From the NCBI GenBank assembly GCA_964059195.1, contig CAXKWD010000002.1:149623042-149687041 (forward strand): a stretch of DNA of 64,000 nt, given 5' to 3'. The notes beneath the pieces are model-generated. The model made no database searches. It was not told where the DNA came from and saw only the letters and a list, made by a program, of their open reading frames with translations. A program made the position numbers and the translations under genes. This DNA comes from Ectobius pallidus. Taxonomy: Eukaryota > Arthropoda > Insecta > Blattodea > Ectobiidae. Numbering within the stretch: the first letter of the stretch is position 1; the number at the start of each line of letters is the position of its first letter. Positions 34,448-45,988 of the stretch are shown piece after piece.

Positions 34448-34559
34448 TTATATATATATAAAACGTTTTAAACAATCTTAAAAAAATCACAAGCACTTGT
34501 TTTAAACATGTTTTAAACTTTTTGTTTTAAACATTCCAACCCTGTTGTGATCTATGCAG
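34448..34559. repeat. TTTTAAAC-rich simple repeat
   Basis: TA run followed by repeated GTTTTAAAC/TGTTTTAAAC units between the mariner end and the right arm of element E. Confidence 0.6.
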
Positions 34560-35163
34560 ACATTCCATAGTGAATTTAAACAGACGTATGGTATAAGTAT
34601 TTACATGACAACGCACAAGTATACTGCTTGCAAGATCATTTTAGACTATAATTATTGAAGCAATTCCAAGATAACTTTTAATTATACATAAGTATAAATG
34701 TGTGTCTCTTAATGTATACAACGCGCAAGTATACGGCTTGCAAGATTATATTAGACTATAATTTTTTAAGCTATTCCAGGATAACTTTTAATTATACGTA
34801 AGTATGTATGTGTGTCTCTTAATGTATATATATAGGCCTAATCTTATAATCAGTTTTTACCATTTTATGTATGTATAATTGTCTATGTAAAAACTGCTTT
34901 CTTTTATCATTTTAAATATTGTCTAACAGTTTTAATCCAATTAAGTGAGACAACATAGACGTAACCATATAAATTCATTGACCAATAGAATATATCAGCA
35001 ATCTGTTCACATAATTATAACACAATAAAAACAGCATACTTATAAATATTTCTCTTCATAGTAAAAGGCTGTCCACATCACTCTATATATATATATATTT
35101 CTGGCATCTTATTATATTTTTTGAGGGTAGCCTATAAGACGAAAAATTAACTCTTATACTTTG
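34560..35163 (-). repeat. Right long inverted repeat of element E
   Basis: The inverse of 25786-26363, including the internal tandem duplication, ending ...CTCTTATACTTTG at 35163. Together the arms enclose about 8.2 kb. Element E as a whole (25786-35163) has no recognisable transposase of its own. Confidence 0.8.
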
Positions 35164-35204
35164 TAAAATTCTCCCTCAAAGGTACTAAGATGAAATTTAT
35201 CAAT

Positions 35205-35690
35205 AGGTCTACATATATATGTAGTTCTTTTTTTAATATTTCATTAGTTTCCATAATTGATTCATAAAATACGTTCGTTTTGAATCTGCTTGCTATTTGA
35301 AGTTATTTAGTTCAGAGTATTACAATTTCAAATAGTATTAAAGTAATTAATCACGTTCGAAATATTTTAGTTCATATTGATACCAGTAAAATCTGAGAAT
35401 GGGGTAGACCTATTAGTTACGTACTATTTTTGTTATTATTATTATTATTATTATAAAGAAAAATAACAAAGGGAAGTTACACATGTTTTACAATTGTACA
35501 GCCGGTTCTTTACATCTGTGCAAATCATAATCCATACGCCCCATATAAATTACTCATATTCATTAAAAAATCACCCCCATGAACCCCTCCAACACGATTA
35601 ACAACTTCACTCAGAGCAAGCTGAGTTCGCAAATGAGTTACCTCAGAAAAAAGCAAGCCGCTGCTCGCAACACAGAGCTGCGGCTTAGTT
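35205..35690 (+). repeat. Left arm of element F
   Basis: Outer part (35205-35425) is inverted at 43393-43615, inner part (35430-35690) is inverted at 40555-40789. The right arm is thus the same sequence cut in two by the fold-back element at 40790-43388. The arms enclose a broken hAT gene. Confidence 0.75.
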
Positions 35691-35908
35691 TTATTTATAC
35701 CAAATCCTAAGCAGCGGCTCAGCTGTCAAGGTCATTGAGCAACTGCTAGGCAGGAGACTGAGGAAGCTGCTTTTTATTTATACCGAACCAAGCAGCTGGT
35801 AGGAATTAGTGAGTTTTGAGCCACTGCTTGGTTTTATTTATACCACCCCATGTCTCACATCCGCATAATACAACCGGCAAGTTAAGTTTTAATTTTCTTA
35901 TAAATTTT
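35691..35908. repeat. Repeated TTTATTTATACC sequence
   Basis: GGTTTTATTTATACC-like segments recur three times (about 35687, 35772, 35830), alternating with AAGCAGC/GCAGCGGCT motifs. Related sequence at 22770-22870. Probably a short fold-back type MITE. Non-coding. Confidence 0.4.
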
Positions 35909-36700
35909 TACTTCCTCTGTCTGTACCATAGGTACTATAAGTAGAGGAAGTATTGTTTTCGACCCCAAAATTCGAAATTGAGTTTTTGACATAAATACAC
36001 GTTTTGAGAAGTATTTTTGGAAACATGTCTGTGTCTGTGTGTGTGTGTTTCTGCATGGATGTCTGTGAACAGGCTAGCTCCAAAACAGATAATCGTATAA
36101 AAGCAAAATTTTGTATTTGGGTCAGGTACCTCCTGAAGATGTGAGCTGAAGATTAGCGAAAAGTTTCTCTTATTTTTAAGGAGGACTTTACATCAAGAAA
36201 TTTTCGTTTTTCGCAATTTTCTCGAAAACGGCTCTAAAAATTTTCTTTAAATTTTGCTCGTGTGTTCCTTATACTGGGAGCTAAAACTTTTATTTGAAAC
36301 TTTTTTTCGAAAAAATTCTCTGAAGGGTAGTTACAAGCCACCCACTGTTTGTAGAAAGTTTGTCTTGTGTGGTGACAACTGAATACGCGCTCTTTCACGG
36401 CCTCTTATTATATATAAGAATGTGAATTGAGAAAGATGTATTGTTGGCCATGCATAGTATCTGAGAGAAATATTTGATAAATTTCGGAAATTATTCTTTA
36501 CGGCGGAAAGTTCAATCAATGTCTGCAGTCACATTTTTTTTTTCGTTTGTTATATAGCCTGCGCTTTTAGTTGCATCATTGAAAGAAGAGGTATTTATAG
36601 GATAATTAGCGTAAAATTGTGTCTTGCGATTCAGTACAAGGATATGTGAATACTGCTAACTTTTATTTGGGCAGAGGAAGTTATGTGACTTTCACATCAG
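35909..36700. mobile_element. Putative non-coding element with ACTTCCTCT/AGAGGAAGT ends
   Basis: Begins ACTTCCTCTGTCTGTACC with a nearby complement AGAGGAAG (35943), and ends close to GCAGAGGAAGTTATGTGAC (about 36672). It contains a GT microsatellite (36029-36050). No gene. Boundaries are uncertain. Confidence 0.35.
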
Positions 36701-36789
36701 ATTTTTATTTTTAGATTCCTGGACAGAAGACGAGAAGATAAGAGTTTCTGAACTGCAAAGAAACAGGAATTTCCTGATTTGAGTCTACC

Positions 36790-37190
36790 CTTAACTTCTG
36801 TCTTAACATTAAGTTATTTGTATCTGTAATTATTGCTCCCAGATATTTGAATTTCTCCACTTGTTTGAATGATTTACCAGCTATTCTAATATGTTGTAGT
36901 GCATAAAACAGCTCAGTTTATTTGGGAACCATTAATTTACACACCACATATCGGATATCTTGGCATCTCCCTCAACAGCATATAGATTCCATAGTCTCCA
37001 AAGCACATGTGAAATTATTACAAATATATCCACTCTATCACAGCTCCAGACTCTCACAAGCATAAGAAAATCTTCAACTATGCTCTAATCATATCTGTTG
37101 TCTTACATTCCACGTGAAACTTGAGGCTTTGCTGCCAAGATACAAATTATACTAAATTTCAAATGGTACAAAACAAAGCAGCACAGACAG
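36790..37190. pseudogene. Two small LINE reverse transcriptase fragments
   Basis: On the minus strand 36800-36905 reads HIRIAGKSFKQVEKFKYLGAIIT, the end of an endonuclease-RT LINE palm/thumb. On the plus strand 36945-37185 reads GYLGISLNS and IFNYALI...QNKA in a broken frame, a Jockey-type thumb fragment. Both are short and dead. Confidence 0.55.
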
Positions 37191-38849
37191 GGTTAAGCTA
37201 GAAAAAAAAACCTTTAGCAAAAAAGCAAAAATAGATAAAAATTCTTTAGCAAAGTGCTAAAATACACATTTATTGCTAAAAATTAATTTTAACTCCATTT
37301 TTTTTTTATGTACAGTAGCTTCAGAATAATAAAAATAAAATGGTACAATAGCAAACTGTGAACTATAAAGCAAATTATTAAATTTATTTTTTTCAAAACA
37401 CTTTGGTTTGGACTGTTTCAAATTGGCCCCACTTCTCAAAAGCCTTGCTAAAATTATAGCTTTTTCTTTCGGGGCCTTCAATTTTCATCATTAAGATGTT
37501 ATTAACATTACACAAATTTATTCTATTGCGGATGTCAGTTTTAATAAGGTTCAATGCAGTGAAACCTCTCTCACAGTCTACAGTGTGTAGTGGAATTGTT
37601 ATAGCATACTCTACAGTGGAGCACATCAAAGGAAATTCAACAGAAATATCATTTACATGGATGAAATCCAGCAGTTCTTTTAAGTTCATTCCTTTGAACC
37701 TTTTGCACATGATGTGCTTAAATAAGGCCCACTCAGTAACTCCACTGAACTGAATCCTAGCAGTTCAGAAATTTGAACAATTTCTTCTTTGCCATATGTC
37801 TCCAGTTCAGCAGGTGTATTTGGCATCTTGTCTGGCAAAAGAATATTGAAAATTGAAACTTTTTCCATGTCTTCCAACATATCTTGAATGTTGACAATAA
37901 TCGAGGATAGGAACTCTTTCAACAAGCTTTCAAATTTTTCTCTTTGTTTCTTACTGTCAGACACAACATGGGATTCATATTCAAAGTGGTCGCCAATGTT
38001 TTTAGGAATTTTATTTAGAAATTCCATAAAATGGGTTCCAGTTTAGTTCTTCAAGGATTCCAGATTTGCTATACAAGCTTTTACACATGCTTGAGCATAT
38101 TCAAAATCCAAGTTTTGTTTCTGGAAAGCTAAACTTAGCTTATTGATGTTAAACATTACATCGTTTAGTGTATGATTCCATTTGTTTTTATAATCCTTGA
38201 GCAACTAGACATTTGGCTTCAGCAAAAATTGAAGTAAGGGCAGACCAATTAGAGTCTACATTCAGCACACTGTTTCCAAGGGAGAAAGAACCATCTGGTT
38301 GCTGATAATTTTAAAACTTTTTTTTTTCTTTTTCATCAAGAATCTTTTGTATTTCCTTTAATCTCCTTGTATTAGTCAGAGATTTTTCAAAATATGAGGC
38401 TTTGCTCAACTGACACATCAGTGCATTCATCTATCATAATTGAATACCATCTTGCTATTTTCACTTTCTCTACTATTTCCTCTTGGATCAATGATGCCAT
38501 AGCTGCTTTCATATGCCCTATTGAGTCATAACTTTCATAACTAATGTTGGAAGTAACATTTAGACCTGTAAGTGTAGAGCAACCCAAATCCTTCAAAGGG
38601 CCAAATTTTTTTGTTGCTAAGTCTTCCTTTGCTTGCAAATAAATAATTTTCATGGCAGATACAACAGATTCTTCAGCTTTAGCACTGACTTTTGCCATGC
38701 ATCAGTTTCATTCAAGGATCTGGCTTCCACAGCATGCTTGTGATCCACACTGATCTTGTGTTTCTTCAGGGTATCCACTTTAGAAACAAGGTATCCTGTA
38801 ATATCAAATATATTTCTCAATTAGAATATATATATATTTTTTATTTTTT

Positions 38850-39290
38850 TTGTTGCACTGCAGGTGGGTCAACAACCCGGTGGAAGTGTTGCCATACATA
38901 TATATACAAAAATGACACACTATACATACAGTTACACATTAAATATCACAACAGCTATCTACATACCTGATGATTTAAAAAAAAAATCTCTTTCCAATCA
39001 AAACTGTAGTATATAAAAATTACATACTGAGAATATTATAGGAAAAAAAATATATATATTATACATTATCATATACCCTATTCAATATGTTTTTAAAAAT
39101 TTTGGCATTAGCAGAAACGTTTCAAAGATTTCTGCAGGTAAATCATTCCAATCCTGAATCTCTCTATTTAAAAAAGAAAATTTGGCAATATTTGTTCTCT
39201 GAGATCTACCTCCTATATGAAAAACTATTAACTATTACTGATACTTGAAACAATATACAGACACATTTTTTCAATTTTCAACTCAATGGG
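38850..39290 (-). pseudogene. 3' end of a CR1/Jockey-like LINE
   Basis: The minus strand reads RTNIAKFSFLNREIQDWNDLP, the conserved C terminus of many LINE RTs, then a 3' UTR with AT-rich repeats. It interrupts the hAT pseudogene. Confidence 0.65.
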
Positions 39291-39330
39291 GGGGTGTCAT
39301 GACCCGCAACCCCCCCCCCCCTTCGTTATG
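39291..39330. repeat. G and C homopolymers
   Basis: GGGGGGGTGTCATGACC followed by a run of about 14 C. Confidence 0.7.
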
Positions 39331-39530
39331 ACTATGCTCGTAAAAAACACAAGCAAAAATAAATTGGCTTACCTTTATCACCTGCTAGAATGTTTCCTTT
39401 CTTGACCACTGTGCAATATTTGCATTTAAAAAGTGGCAATTCATCAGTCCATTCCACTTCCTGCCATCCGTAAAGTGAGCACCATTTTGTTACAAGACGT
39501 CTAGAAGGCAAATCCAATTTCGCTTTTTTC

Positions 39531-40069
39531 TAAGGGCTATTTTCCATGTCGTTCTTGTCTAATTTGCAATCCTTGCGCTTATTTATCAGAAATTTGTCCA
39601 TTTTATCTCTGTTATCCTGCTAAGATAGCATGGGATTGTTGTTACTACTGATGTCACAAGAGAGAAGAAAAAGAACATGTGCTTCCGGAGAATGATTGCA
39701 CACAGAACTTCTTTCGTCTATAGCTAAAAATAGCAATCTGCTTCGACCTTTTCTCCTGCTTTCAGTCAGTGGGGGGCCTTGGCCGTGCAAATGATTGGTG
39801 CTTGCCCCGTTTTGTCTCGCCTCGGGCTTAGTTTCTTTCCAATGAGTAAGAGAACGATGAAAGAATTTCTTTTGGAATTTTGTGAAAGTGACTTTGATTT
39901 ATTTCGCATAAGCGGGGCGGGGGAGGGGGACTATACGATCATGATGTAAGAATTTCCTTTCACATTTTTGCAAAAGTGGCTACAATTTCTTTTGCATTCT
40001 GAAGTTTACTTTCGCATTTCAAGAAAAATGTGATTGTAGCTTAAACCCTGAGCACAGATGATTAGAGGT
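39531..40069. other. No gene recognised
   Basis: Mixed AT-rich DNA upstream of the hAT remnant with a G-rich patch at 39910. It may include the 5' flank of the hAT gene. No further feature is supported. Confidence 0.35.
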
Positions 40070-40275
40070 GTACCTCGATTGAAGACTTTGCATCACCCAA
40101 CTTCATAAGGATTTGGGCGTTGAATGCATTCAGAGCATCATCACCAGACACATTGACTATCTGGAACAGCATCCAAATCCACTACTCAACACTCTGGGAC
40201 ACTATAATATCATTAGACCTCACCAAAGACCTAAAGTCATCCTAGCAAATCCAGTACTTACCTAAATGATCATCA
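40070..40275 (+). pseudogene. C-terminal LINE fragment
   Basis: The plus strand reads LHKDLGVECIQSIITRHIDY then HPNPLLNTLGHYNI and a stop, resembling the C terminus of Jockey-type LINE proteins. A short 3' UTR-like stretch follows to about 40430. Confidence 0.5.
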
Positions 40276-40445
40276 TGTAACTTAATGGGCATTCATTATA
40301 AAACTAATTTGGTGCAATGGAGGCTGGGCCTCCCCAAGTTCTAAAACCTTATCATGATAAGGCAAACGCCCTTATGGGTTTGGTACTTAAACTATAACCG
40401 TATAATATATTATACACCACATCATGTGCTTGGTATGGTAGGCCT

Positions 40446-40562
40446 TTGTCATCAGAATGTTAGCATTCATCCCCAGGCTCTCACCATGTTGCACCAGAGA
40501 GTTTGAGCAATGCCTATGTCATCAAAATGTTAGCATTCATCCCCAGGCTCTCACCATGTTGC
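40446..40562 (+). repeat. Tandem duplication of about 58 bp
   Basis: GTCATCAGAATGTTAGCATT...CACCATGTTGC recurs once immediately downstream as GTCATCAAAATGTTAGCATT...CACCATGTTGC. Confidence 0.85.
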
Positions 40563-40789
40563 TCTCTGTTGCGAGTAGCGGCTTACTTTTTTCTGAGGTA
40601 CCTCTTTTGCAGACTCAGCTTGCTCAAGTGAAGTTGTTAATCGGGTTGGCGGGGTTCATGGGGTGATTTTTTAACAGATATGAGTAATTTATGTGGGGCA
40701 TAGGGATTCTGATGTGCACAATTGTAAAACATGTGTTACTTAACTTTGTTATTGTTCTTTATAGTAATAATAAAAATCATAAAAATAAT
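40555..40789 (-). repeat. Right arm of element F, inner part
   Basis: The inverse of 35430-35690. The remainder of the arm continues at 43393 after the fold-back insertion. Confidence 0.75.
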
Positions 40790-43388
40790 GGGTCAATCCA
40801 TTAGAAATGAACCAGGCCAAGTTGCTCGACATTTTTGATTTTCCTAATTTTTTTACCAGTTATTTCCCAACTAAAGGCGAGTTCAAAACTATGGTAAAAA
40901 AATTTTTGGGCTCATACTTTTTTTTTGGCGGCCATTTTAAGTTTGCTTTTTAACCATATTTCAGCCGAAAACATGTTTTGCACAAATGTATGTAACTCTG
41001 TTAATTTCATAGATAACAAGACAAAATAAACACCAAAATTATCAGAATGAAATGCTCTACATTTTTGTTTTAACACAATATTACCTAAGTAGTGAGGAAA
41101 GTGAAGAAAAAAATTCAAAACTACAAATTTAAAATTGACTTAAAACGGGAGTTTTCGTGCCGCAAAATTATTTGAAGGAAGAAAGACTCGCCCTTAATTT
41201 TTTTTTTCTGGTGTAGACCTACTATAGGACTACTCGCTGTAGAAGTTTAAAGCTTGAGAACTTTGCGGTTTTTTAATACAATTTTTCAAAAATGCCCAAA
41301 ACCGTATTTTGGCAATATTTGAAGTAGAATATCTCAAAAGGGACTGAGTGAAAAATTATGAAATTTATACAGATAACACCTCTTTATGATATAAAGATGT
41401 GTTAAAAATTTTGTGACTGAGACTCAACTGGTTCCCGAGTTATAGTGCATCGAAGTTGGCCATAACTGCAAACTATGCACCGAAATTTCAACACTCTTCA
41501 AAGCTTTGAGGAAACCAAAAATTTGTCATGCTAACTAATGAAATGTAGCCTACATATACAACTCTTTTGTGTAACAAACGTAGGCTCACAAAAATTTTAT
41601 ATTTAAAATTACAAAGTGAATTTTTACTATTAAATCACCGTTAAATTTCGTGTGCCTATAACGCAATTTTTGCCAAATTCGATGCACTGTAACTCGGGAA
41701 CCAGTTAAGTCTCAGTCACCAAATTTTTATCAAATCTTTATATCATAAAGAGGTGTTATGTGTATAAATTTCATAATTTTTCACTCAGTCCCTTTTGAGA
41801 TATTCTACCTCAAATATTGCCAAAATACGGTTTTGGGCATTTTTGAAAAATTGTATAAAAGAAACCGCAAAGTTCTCAAGCTTTAAACTTCTACAGCGAG
41901 TAGTCCTGTAGTAGGTCTACACCAGAAAAAAAAAATAAGGGCGAGTCCTTCTTCCTTCTAATAATTTTGCGGCACCAAAACTCCCGTTTTAAGTCAATTT
42001 TCAATTTGTAGTTTTGATTTTTTTTCTTCACTTTCCTCACTACTTAGGTAATATTGTGTTAAAACAAAAATGTAGAGCAATTCATTCGGATAATTTTGGT
42101 GTTTATTTTGTATTGTTATCTATAAAATTAACAGAGTTACATACATTTGTGCAAAACAAGTTTCCGGCCGAAAAACTGTTACAAAGAAAACTTAAAATGG
42201 CCGCCAAGAAAAAAACTATGAGCCTAAAAAATGTTTACTGTAGTTTTGAACTCACCAAATTTTGGGGAGTAACTGGTACCAAAAATTAAGAAAATAAAAA
42301 ATGTTGAGCAAAAATTTTTATTCAATTTGGTTCATTTCTAATGGATTGACCCTATTTTGGCATTATTTGAAGCAGAATATCTCCGAAGGGCCTGAGTGAA
42401 AATTATGAAATTTATACACATAACACCTCCTTACGATATAAAGATGTGATAATAATTTGGTGACTGAGACTGAACTGGTTCCAGAGTTACAGTGCATCAA
42501 AGTTGGCCAAAAATTGCAAACTATGCACCGAAATTTCAACGCTTTGAGGAAATTATAAATCTGTCATGTTAACTGATGAAATGTAGCCTACATGTACAAC
42601 TCTTTTGTGTAACATACTAAGGTTCACTAAAATTTTGCATTTAAAATTACAATGTGGATTTTTACTATTAAATTACCGTTAAAATTCATGTGCGTATAAT
42701 GCAAGTTTTGGCCAAATTCGATGAACTGTAACTCGGGAACCAGTTGAGTCTCAGTCACAAAATTTTTATCACATCTTTATATCATAAAGAGGTGTTATCT
42801 GTATAAATTTCATAATTTTTCACTCAGTCCCTTTTGAGATATTCTACTTCAAATATTGCCAAAATACGGTTTTGGGCATTTTTGAAAAATTGTATAAAAA
42901 AACCGCAAAGCTCTCAAGCTTTAAACTTCTACAGCGAGTAGTCCTATAGAAGGTCTACACCAGAAAAAAAAATTAAGGGCGAGTCTTTCTTCTTTCTAAT
43001 AATTTTGCGGCACGAAACTCCCGTTTTAAGTCAATTTTCAATTTGTAGTTTTGAATTTTTTTCTTCACTTTCCTCACTACTTAGGTAATATTGTGTTAAA
43101 ACAACAATGTAGAGCATTTCATTCTGATAATTTTGGTGTTTATTTTGTCTTGTTATCTGTAAAATTAACAGAGTTACATACATTTGTGCAAAACATGTTT
43201 TCGACTGAAATATGGTTAAAAAGCAAACTTAAAATGGCCGCCAAAAAAAAAGTATGAGCCCAAAAAATTTTTTACCATAGTTTTGAACTCACCTTTAGTT
43301 GGGAAATAACTGGTAAAAAAATTAGGAAAATCAAAAATGTCGAGCAACAAATTTTATTAAATTTGGTTAATTTCTAATGGATTGACCC
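40790..43388. mobile_element. Fold-back hairpin element, one and a half copies
   Basis: The ends are GGGTCAATCCATTAG (40790) and its complement (to 43388), flanked by TAAT at 40786-40789 and 43389-43392. The first 1.56 kb (40790-42352) is a full palindrome centred near 41571. A second partial left arm (42353-42600) and full right arm (to 43388) follow directly. The same short frames therefore recur three times (40912-41118 minus, 42014-42289 and 43051-43257 plus); they are arm sequence and not genes. Non-autonomous. Confidence 0.8.
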
Positions 43389-43392
43389 TAAT

Positions 43393-43615
43393 ACATAATT
43401 ATCGGTCTAACACATTCTCATATTTTACTGGTATCAATATGAACTAAAATATTTCAAATTTGATTAATTCTTTTAACACTATTTCAAATTGTAATACTGT
43501 AAACTAAATAACTTCAAATCTATTATATAGCAAGCAGACTCGAAATGAATGTATTTTATGAATTAATTATGGAACCTAATGAAATATTAATAAAAGAAAT
43601 ACATATAGAGTGTAG
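43393..43615 (-). repeat. Right arm of element F, outer part
   Basis: The inverse of 35205-35425, continuing the arm interrupted at 40789. Confidence 0.75.
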
Positions 43616-43639
43616 GCTACTGTATACCCCCCTCCCCCC

Positions 43640-44560
43640 CCCCCGTGGGAATTTCCGACTCATATATATTTTAGTTGGTATTGCCATCTAGTTTCAGTTT
43701 TTAGTTGTTTGCCCCTTATCAATTACAGCACTTACCCGGAAACCCCGGAAAACTACGAAAATCCGGAGAAAATGAGTATGTTTTAATTTTTCTTTGTTCT
43801 TTGCTCCTAATATGCCCAGGGAATTTCTGACTGACATATTTTTTGTTGGTATTGCCATCTAGTTTAAGTCTTTAGTTGTTCGCGCCTTATCAATTATAGC
43901 ATTTACCCAGAAAACTACGGAAATCCGGAGAAAATGAGTTTGTTTTAATTTTTCTTTGTTATTTGCTTATAATATGCCCAGGGTATTTCTTACTCACATA
44001 TTTTTTGTTCCTATTGCCACCTAGTTTAAGGTTTCAGTTGTTTGCATCTTGCCATTTACAACATATCCCCGGAAAATCCGGAAAACCATGTATATACGGA
44101 GAAAATGACAAATGTTTTATTTTTTAAATCTTTGTTCTTTGCTTCTAATATTCAAAGGGAATTTCTGACTCATATGTTTTTTTATTGGTATTGCCATCCA
44201 GATTAATGTTTCAGTTGTTTGCCCCTTATCAATTACAGCAAATCCCCAGAAAACTCCTAAAACCACGGAAACCCGGAGAAAATTACTTTGATTTAATTTT
44301 TTTTCTTAGTTGTTTGCTCCTAGTTTTCAAAGGGAATTGGTGACTCATATGGTTTTGTGTTGGTATTGCCATCTAGATTAAGGTTTCAGTTGTTTGCCAC
44401 TTATCAATTACAGCATATCCCCATAAAACTCGGAAAACCACGGAAATCCGGAGAAAATGACTTTGTTTTAATTGTTTTAAATCTTAATTCTTTGTTCCTA
44501 GTATTCAAAGGGAATTGGTCACTCATATGGTTTTGTGTTGGTATTGCTATCTAGATTAAG
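43640..44560 (+). repeat. Tandem array of ~175-bp repeats, left block
   Basis: About five to six units, each with TATTGCCATCTAG, TTAAGGTTTCAGTTGTTTGCC, TATCAATTACAGCAT, GGAAAACC.CGGAAATCCGG and GAGAAAATGA. The TATTGCCATC anchor recurs at about 43680, 43853, 44016, 44189, 44365 and 44540. The array is cut at 44560 by the Polinton-like element and resumes at 57499. Confidence 0.9.
44555..44560. other. Target duplication ATTAAG, left
   Basis: ATTAAG immediately outside the left terminus. The identical hexamer lies at 57499-57504 outside the right terminus. The uninterrupted repeat unit elsewhere in the array reads CTAGATTAAGGTTTCAG, the expected empty site. Six bases is the Polinton target-duplication length. 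Confidence 0.95.
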
Positions 44561-44645
44561 AGTAGTATGGTTTTCTTCATTACCCCTATGGTGGGGCCCG
44601 ATACTGTCCCGCAACACATGGTGGGGCAGGGGCAAAGTCCGCAAA

Positions 44646-44690
44646 TGACGTCATCCAAGATGGCGGCGCGCTAGACCGCGTGACCGGAAG
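44646..44690 (+). promoter_or_regulatory. CRE, YY1-like and ETS-like sites inside the left terminus
   Basis: TGACGTCA at 44646-44653, AAGATGGCGGC at 44657-44667 and ACCGGAAGT at about 44682-44690, all within 130 bp of the element end. They match the consensus of CREB/ATF, YY1/Pho and ETS/GABP factors. The same cluster lies in the right terminus (about 57369-57413). Further TGACGTCA copies lie at 45794-45801 and 45936-45943. Function is inferred from motif identity only. Confidence 0.5.
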
Positions 44691-44911
44691 TAGGTTTCGT
44701 ATTTCATTGCGGTTCCCACGAAGCGTAAATGCAACGTCATCATTATATTCCGCCATACAAGTTTTCCGTAAGATGTTTATTTCTCTATTACATTAATTTT
44801 TCACTATGGTCCTGGGATCGACTCGGGTTTGCTGGTTAGCGTTTAATATAATTTTCACTTTGGTCCTAGGGTAAAGGCGGCCGGTGCGCAAGGCTGTTAA
44901 CCTTAACGTAC

Positions 44912-44912
44912 A

Positions 44913-44960
<48 letters not shown>
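44912..44960. repeat. (ATT)n microsatellite, left arm
   Basis: 49 bp of ATT repeat; the corresponding run in the right arm (57132-57147) is only 16 bp. This 33-bp difference is the largest between the arms. Confidence 0.9.
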
Positions 44961-45923
44961 CATTATTATATTACTTCTTTACTCATATATCGAATTCTAA
45001 AAGATATCACGTTAGCGTAAAGGCGACCGGTGCGTAAAACTCATAATAATATTATGTTAATAATTACAGGTTTTTATAATGCCGATACAGAAAGCCAGCA
45101 TGTGATTTAAACATGTGGAGTACAGACATTTGCTGAGTAATCGGAAGTCTCAACTCGCAAGATTTCTACTCACCTTGCAGTGGTCATATGCTGACGCAAG
45201 CGTTCTGGTATGTCTTATCTCGCACTCATGTCACCTACATTTCATCTCTTTAATTCCTCATTCATAACAGTGATATTTCATTTTATCCCTTTAAACTTTA
45301 AATCCTTATGACATGTCTAGTTTATTAATCTACCTAGTGCTTTTATTAATTTTATGCTTTGAAGCGGACTTGGTCATAATGTACTATATTAGCCCCCCAC
45401 GGTTGCTCCTGGTGAAAATAGAAAAATGGTTTTCAATGCAAGGTTTTAGCGAGAGATTTGAAATTCTAATACGTAATTCTTTAGAAAATGGCTTCTAGCG
45501 CATAATTTAAAATTGTGAACAAATGACATTGTGGTGGATTTGTAATATATTCTTACGAGAGAGTTCATTTCACAATAGGTATCATATTACCAAAGTCAGC
45601 ATTTTATTTTCCACGTTTTGTCACATAAGCTCCGCGGATCATATTAAGTCTTTGTTCATACAAACTAAAACATATTGCTACGACAGCATTTTTTTTTTCC
45701 AAACGCATCATCAAAGAAAAGTTTAATTTCTTTATTCATATACAAGAAATGATGTATCTGTGGATAATGTGGATTCAACAAATTCTTTATTTATGACGTC
45801 ATCATTACAGACAGGCTCATGCATGCTTCAAGTTCATACACGACACGTGTGCGGAAGTTAAGTAGGTCACATCTCATATTACAGAACAAGTTTCTGCACG
45901 TCTTGGCTAGCTCACAGCGTCAG

Positions 45924-45930
45924 TATATAA
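45924..45930 (+). promoter_or_regulatory. TATA box of the left-arm gene
   Basis: TATATAA at 45924-45930, with an initiator-like TCACATTC about 25-30 bp downstream. This places transcription start after the ATG at 45935 and favours the ATG at 45989. The mirrored promoter in the right arm is at about 56162-56168. Confidence 0.65.
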
Positions 45931-45988
45931 GGCGATGACGTCACCGCATCACATTCACTTCTTAGCAGACCGTCGTCGACTACGCATC

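Larger units (their letters stand above)
37393..39530 (-). pseudogene. hAT-type transposase (ZNF862/DUF4371-like), broken
   Basis: Pieces from N to C terminus on the minus strand: 39517-39332 (WTDELPLFKCKYC, zinc-finger start), about 38830-38700 (VDTLKKHKISVDHKHAVEA after a TTACAG acceptor), 38698-38387 (IARWYSIMIDECTDVSVEQS, start of the RNase H-like catalytic domain), 38027-37686 and 37710-37393 (CERGFTALNLIKTDIRNR, the C-terminal dimerisation block). Stops between the pieces (38040-38380) break it. A LINE fragment is inserted between the first two pieces. It may be the original cargo of element F or a separate insertion. Confidence 0.75.

Noticed and set aside
40912..43257. Three similar open frames of about 70-90 codons.
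   Set aside because: They are the same stretch of fold-back arm in three positions. There is no domain, and the arms are too AT-rich and palindromic to be real genes.
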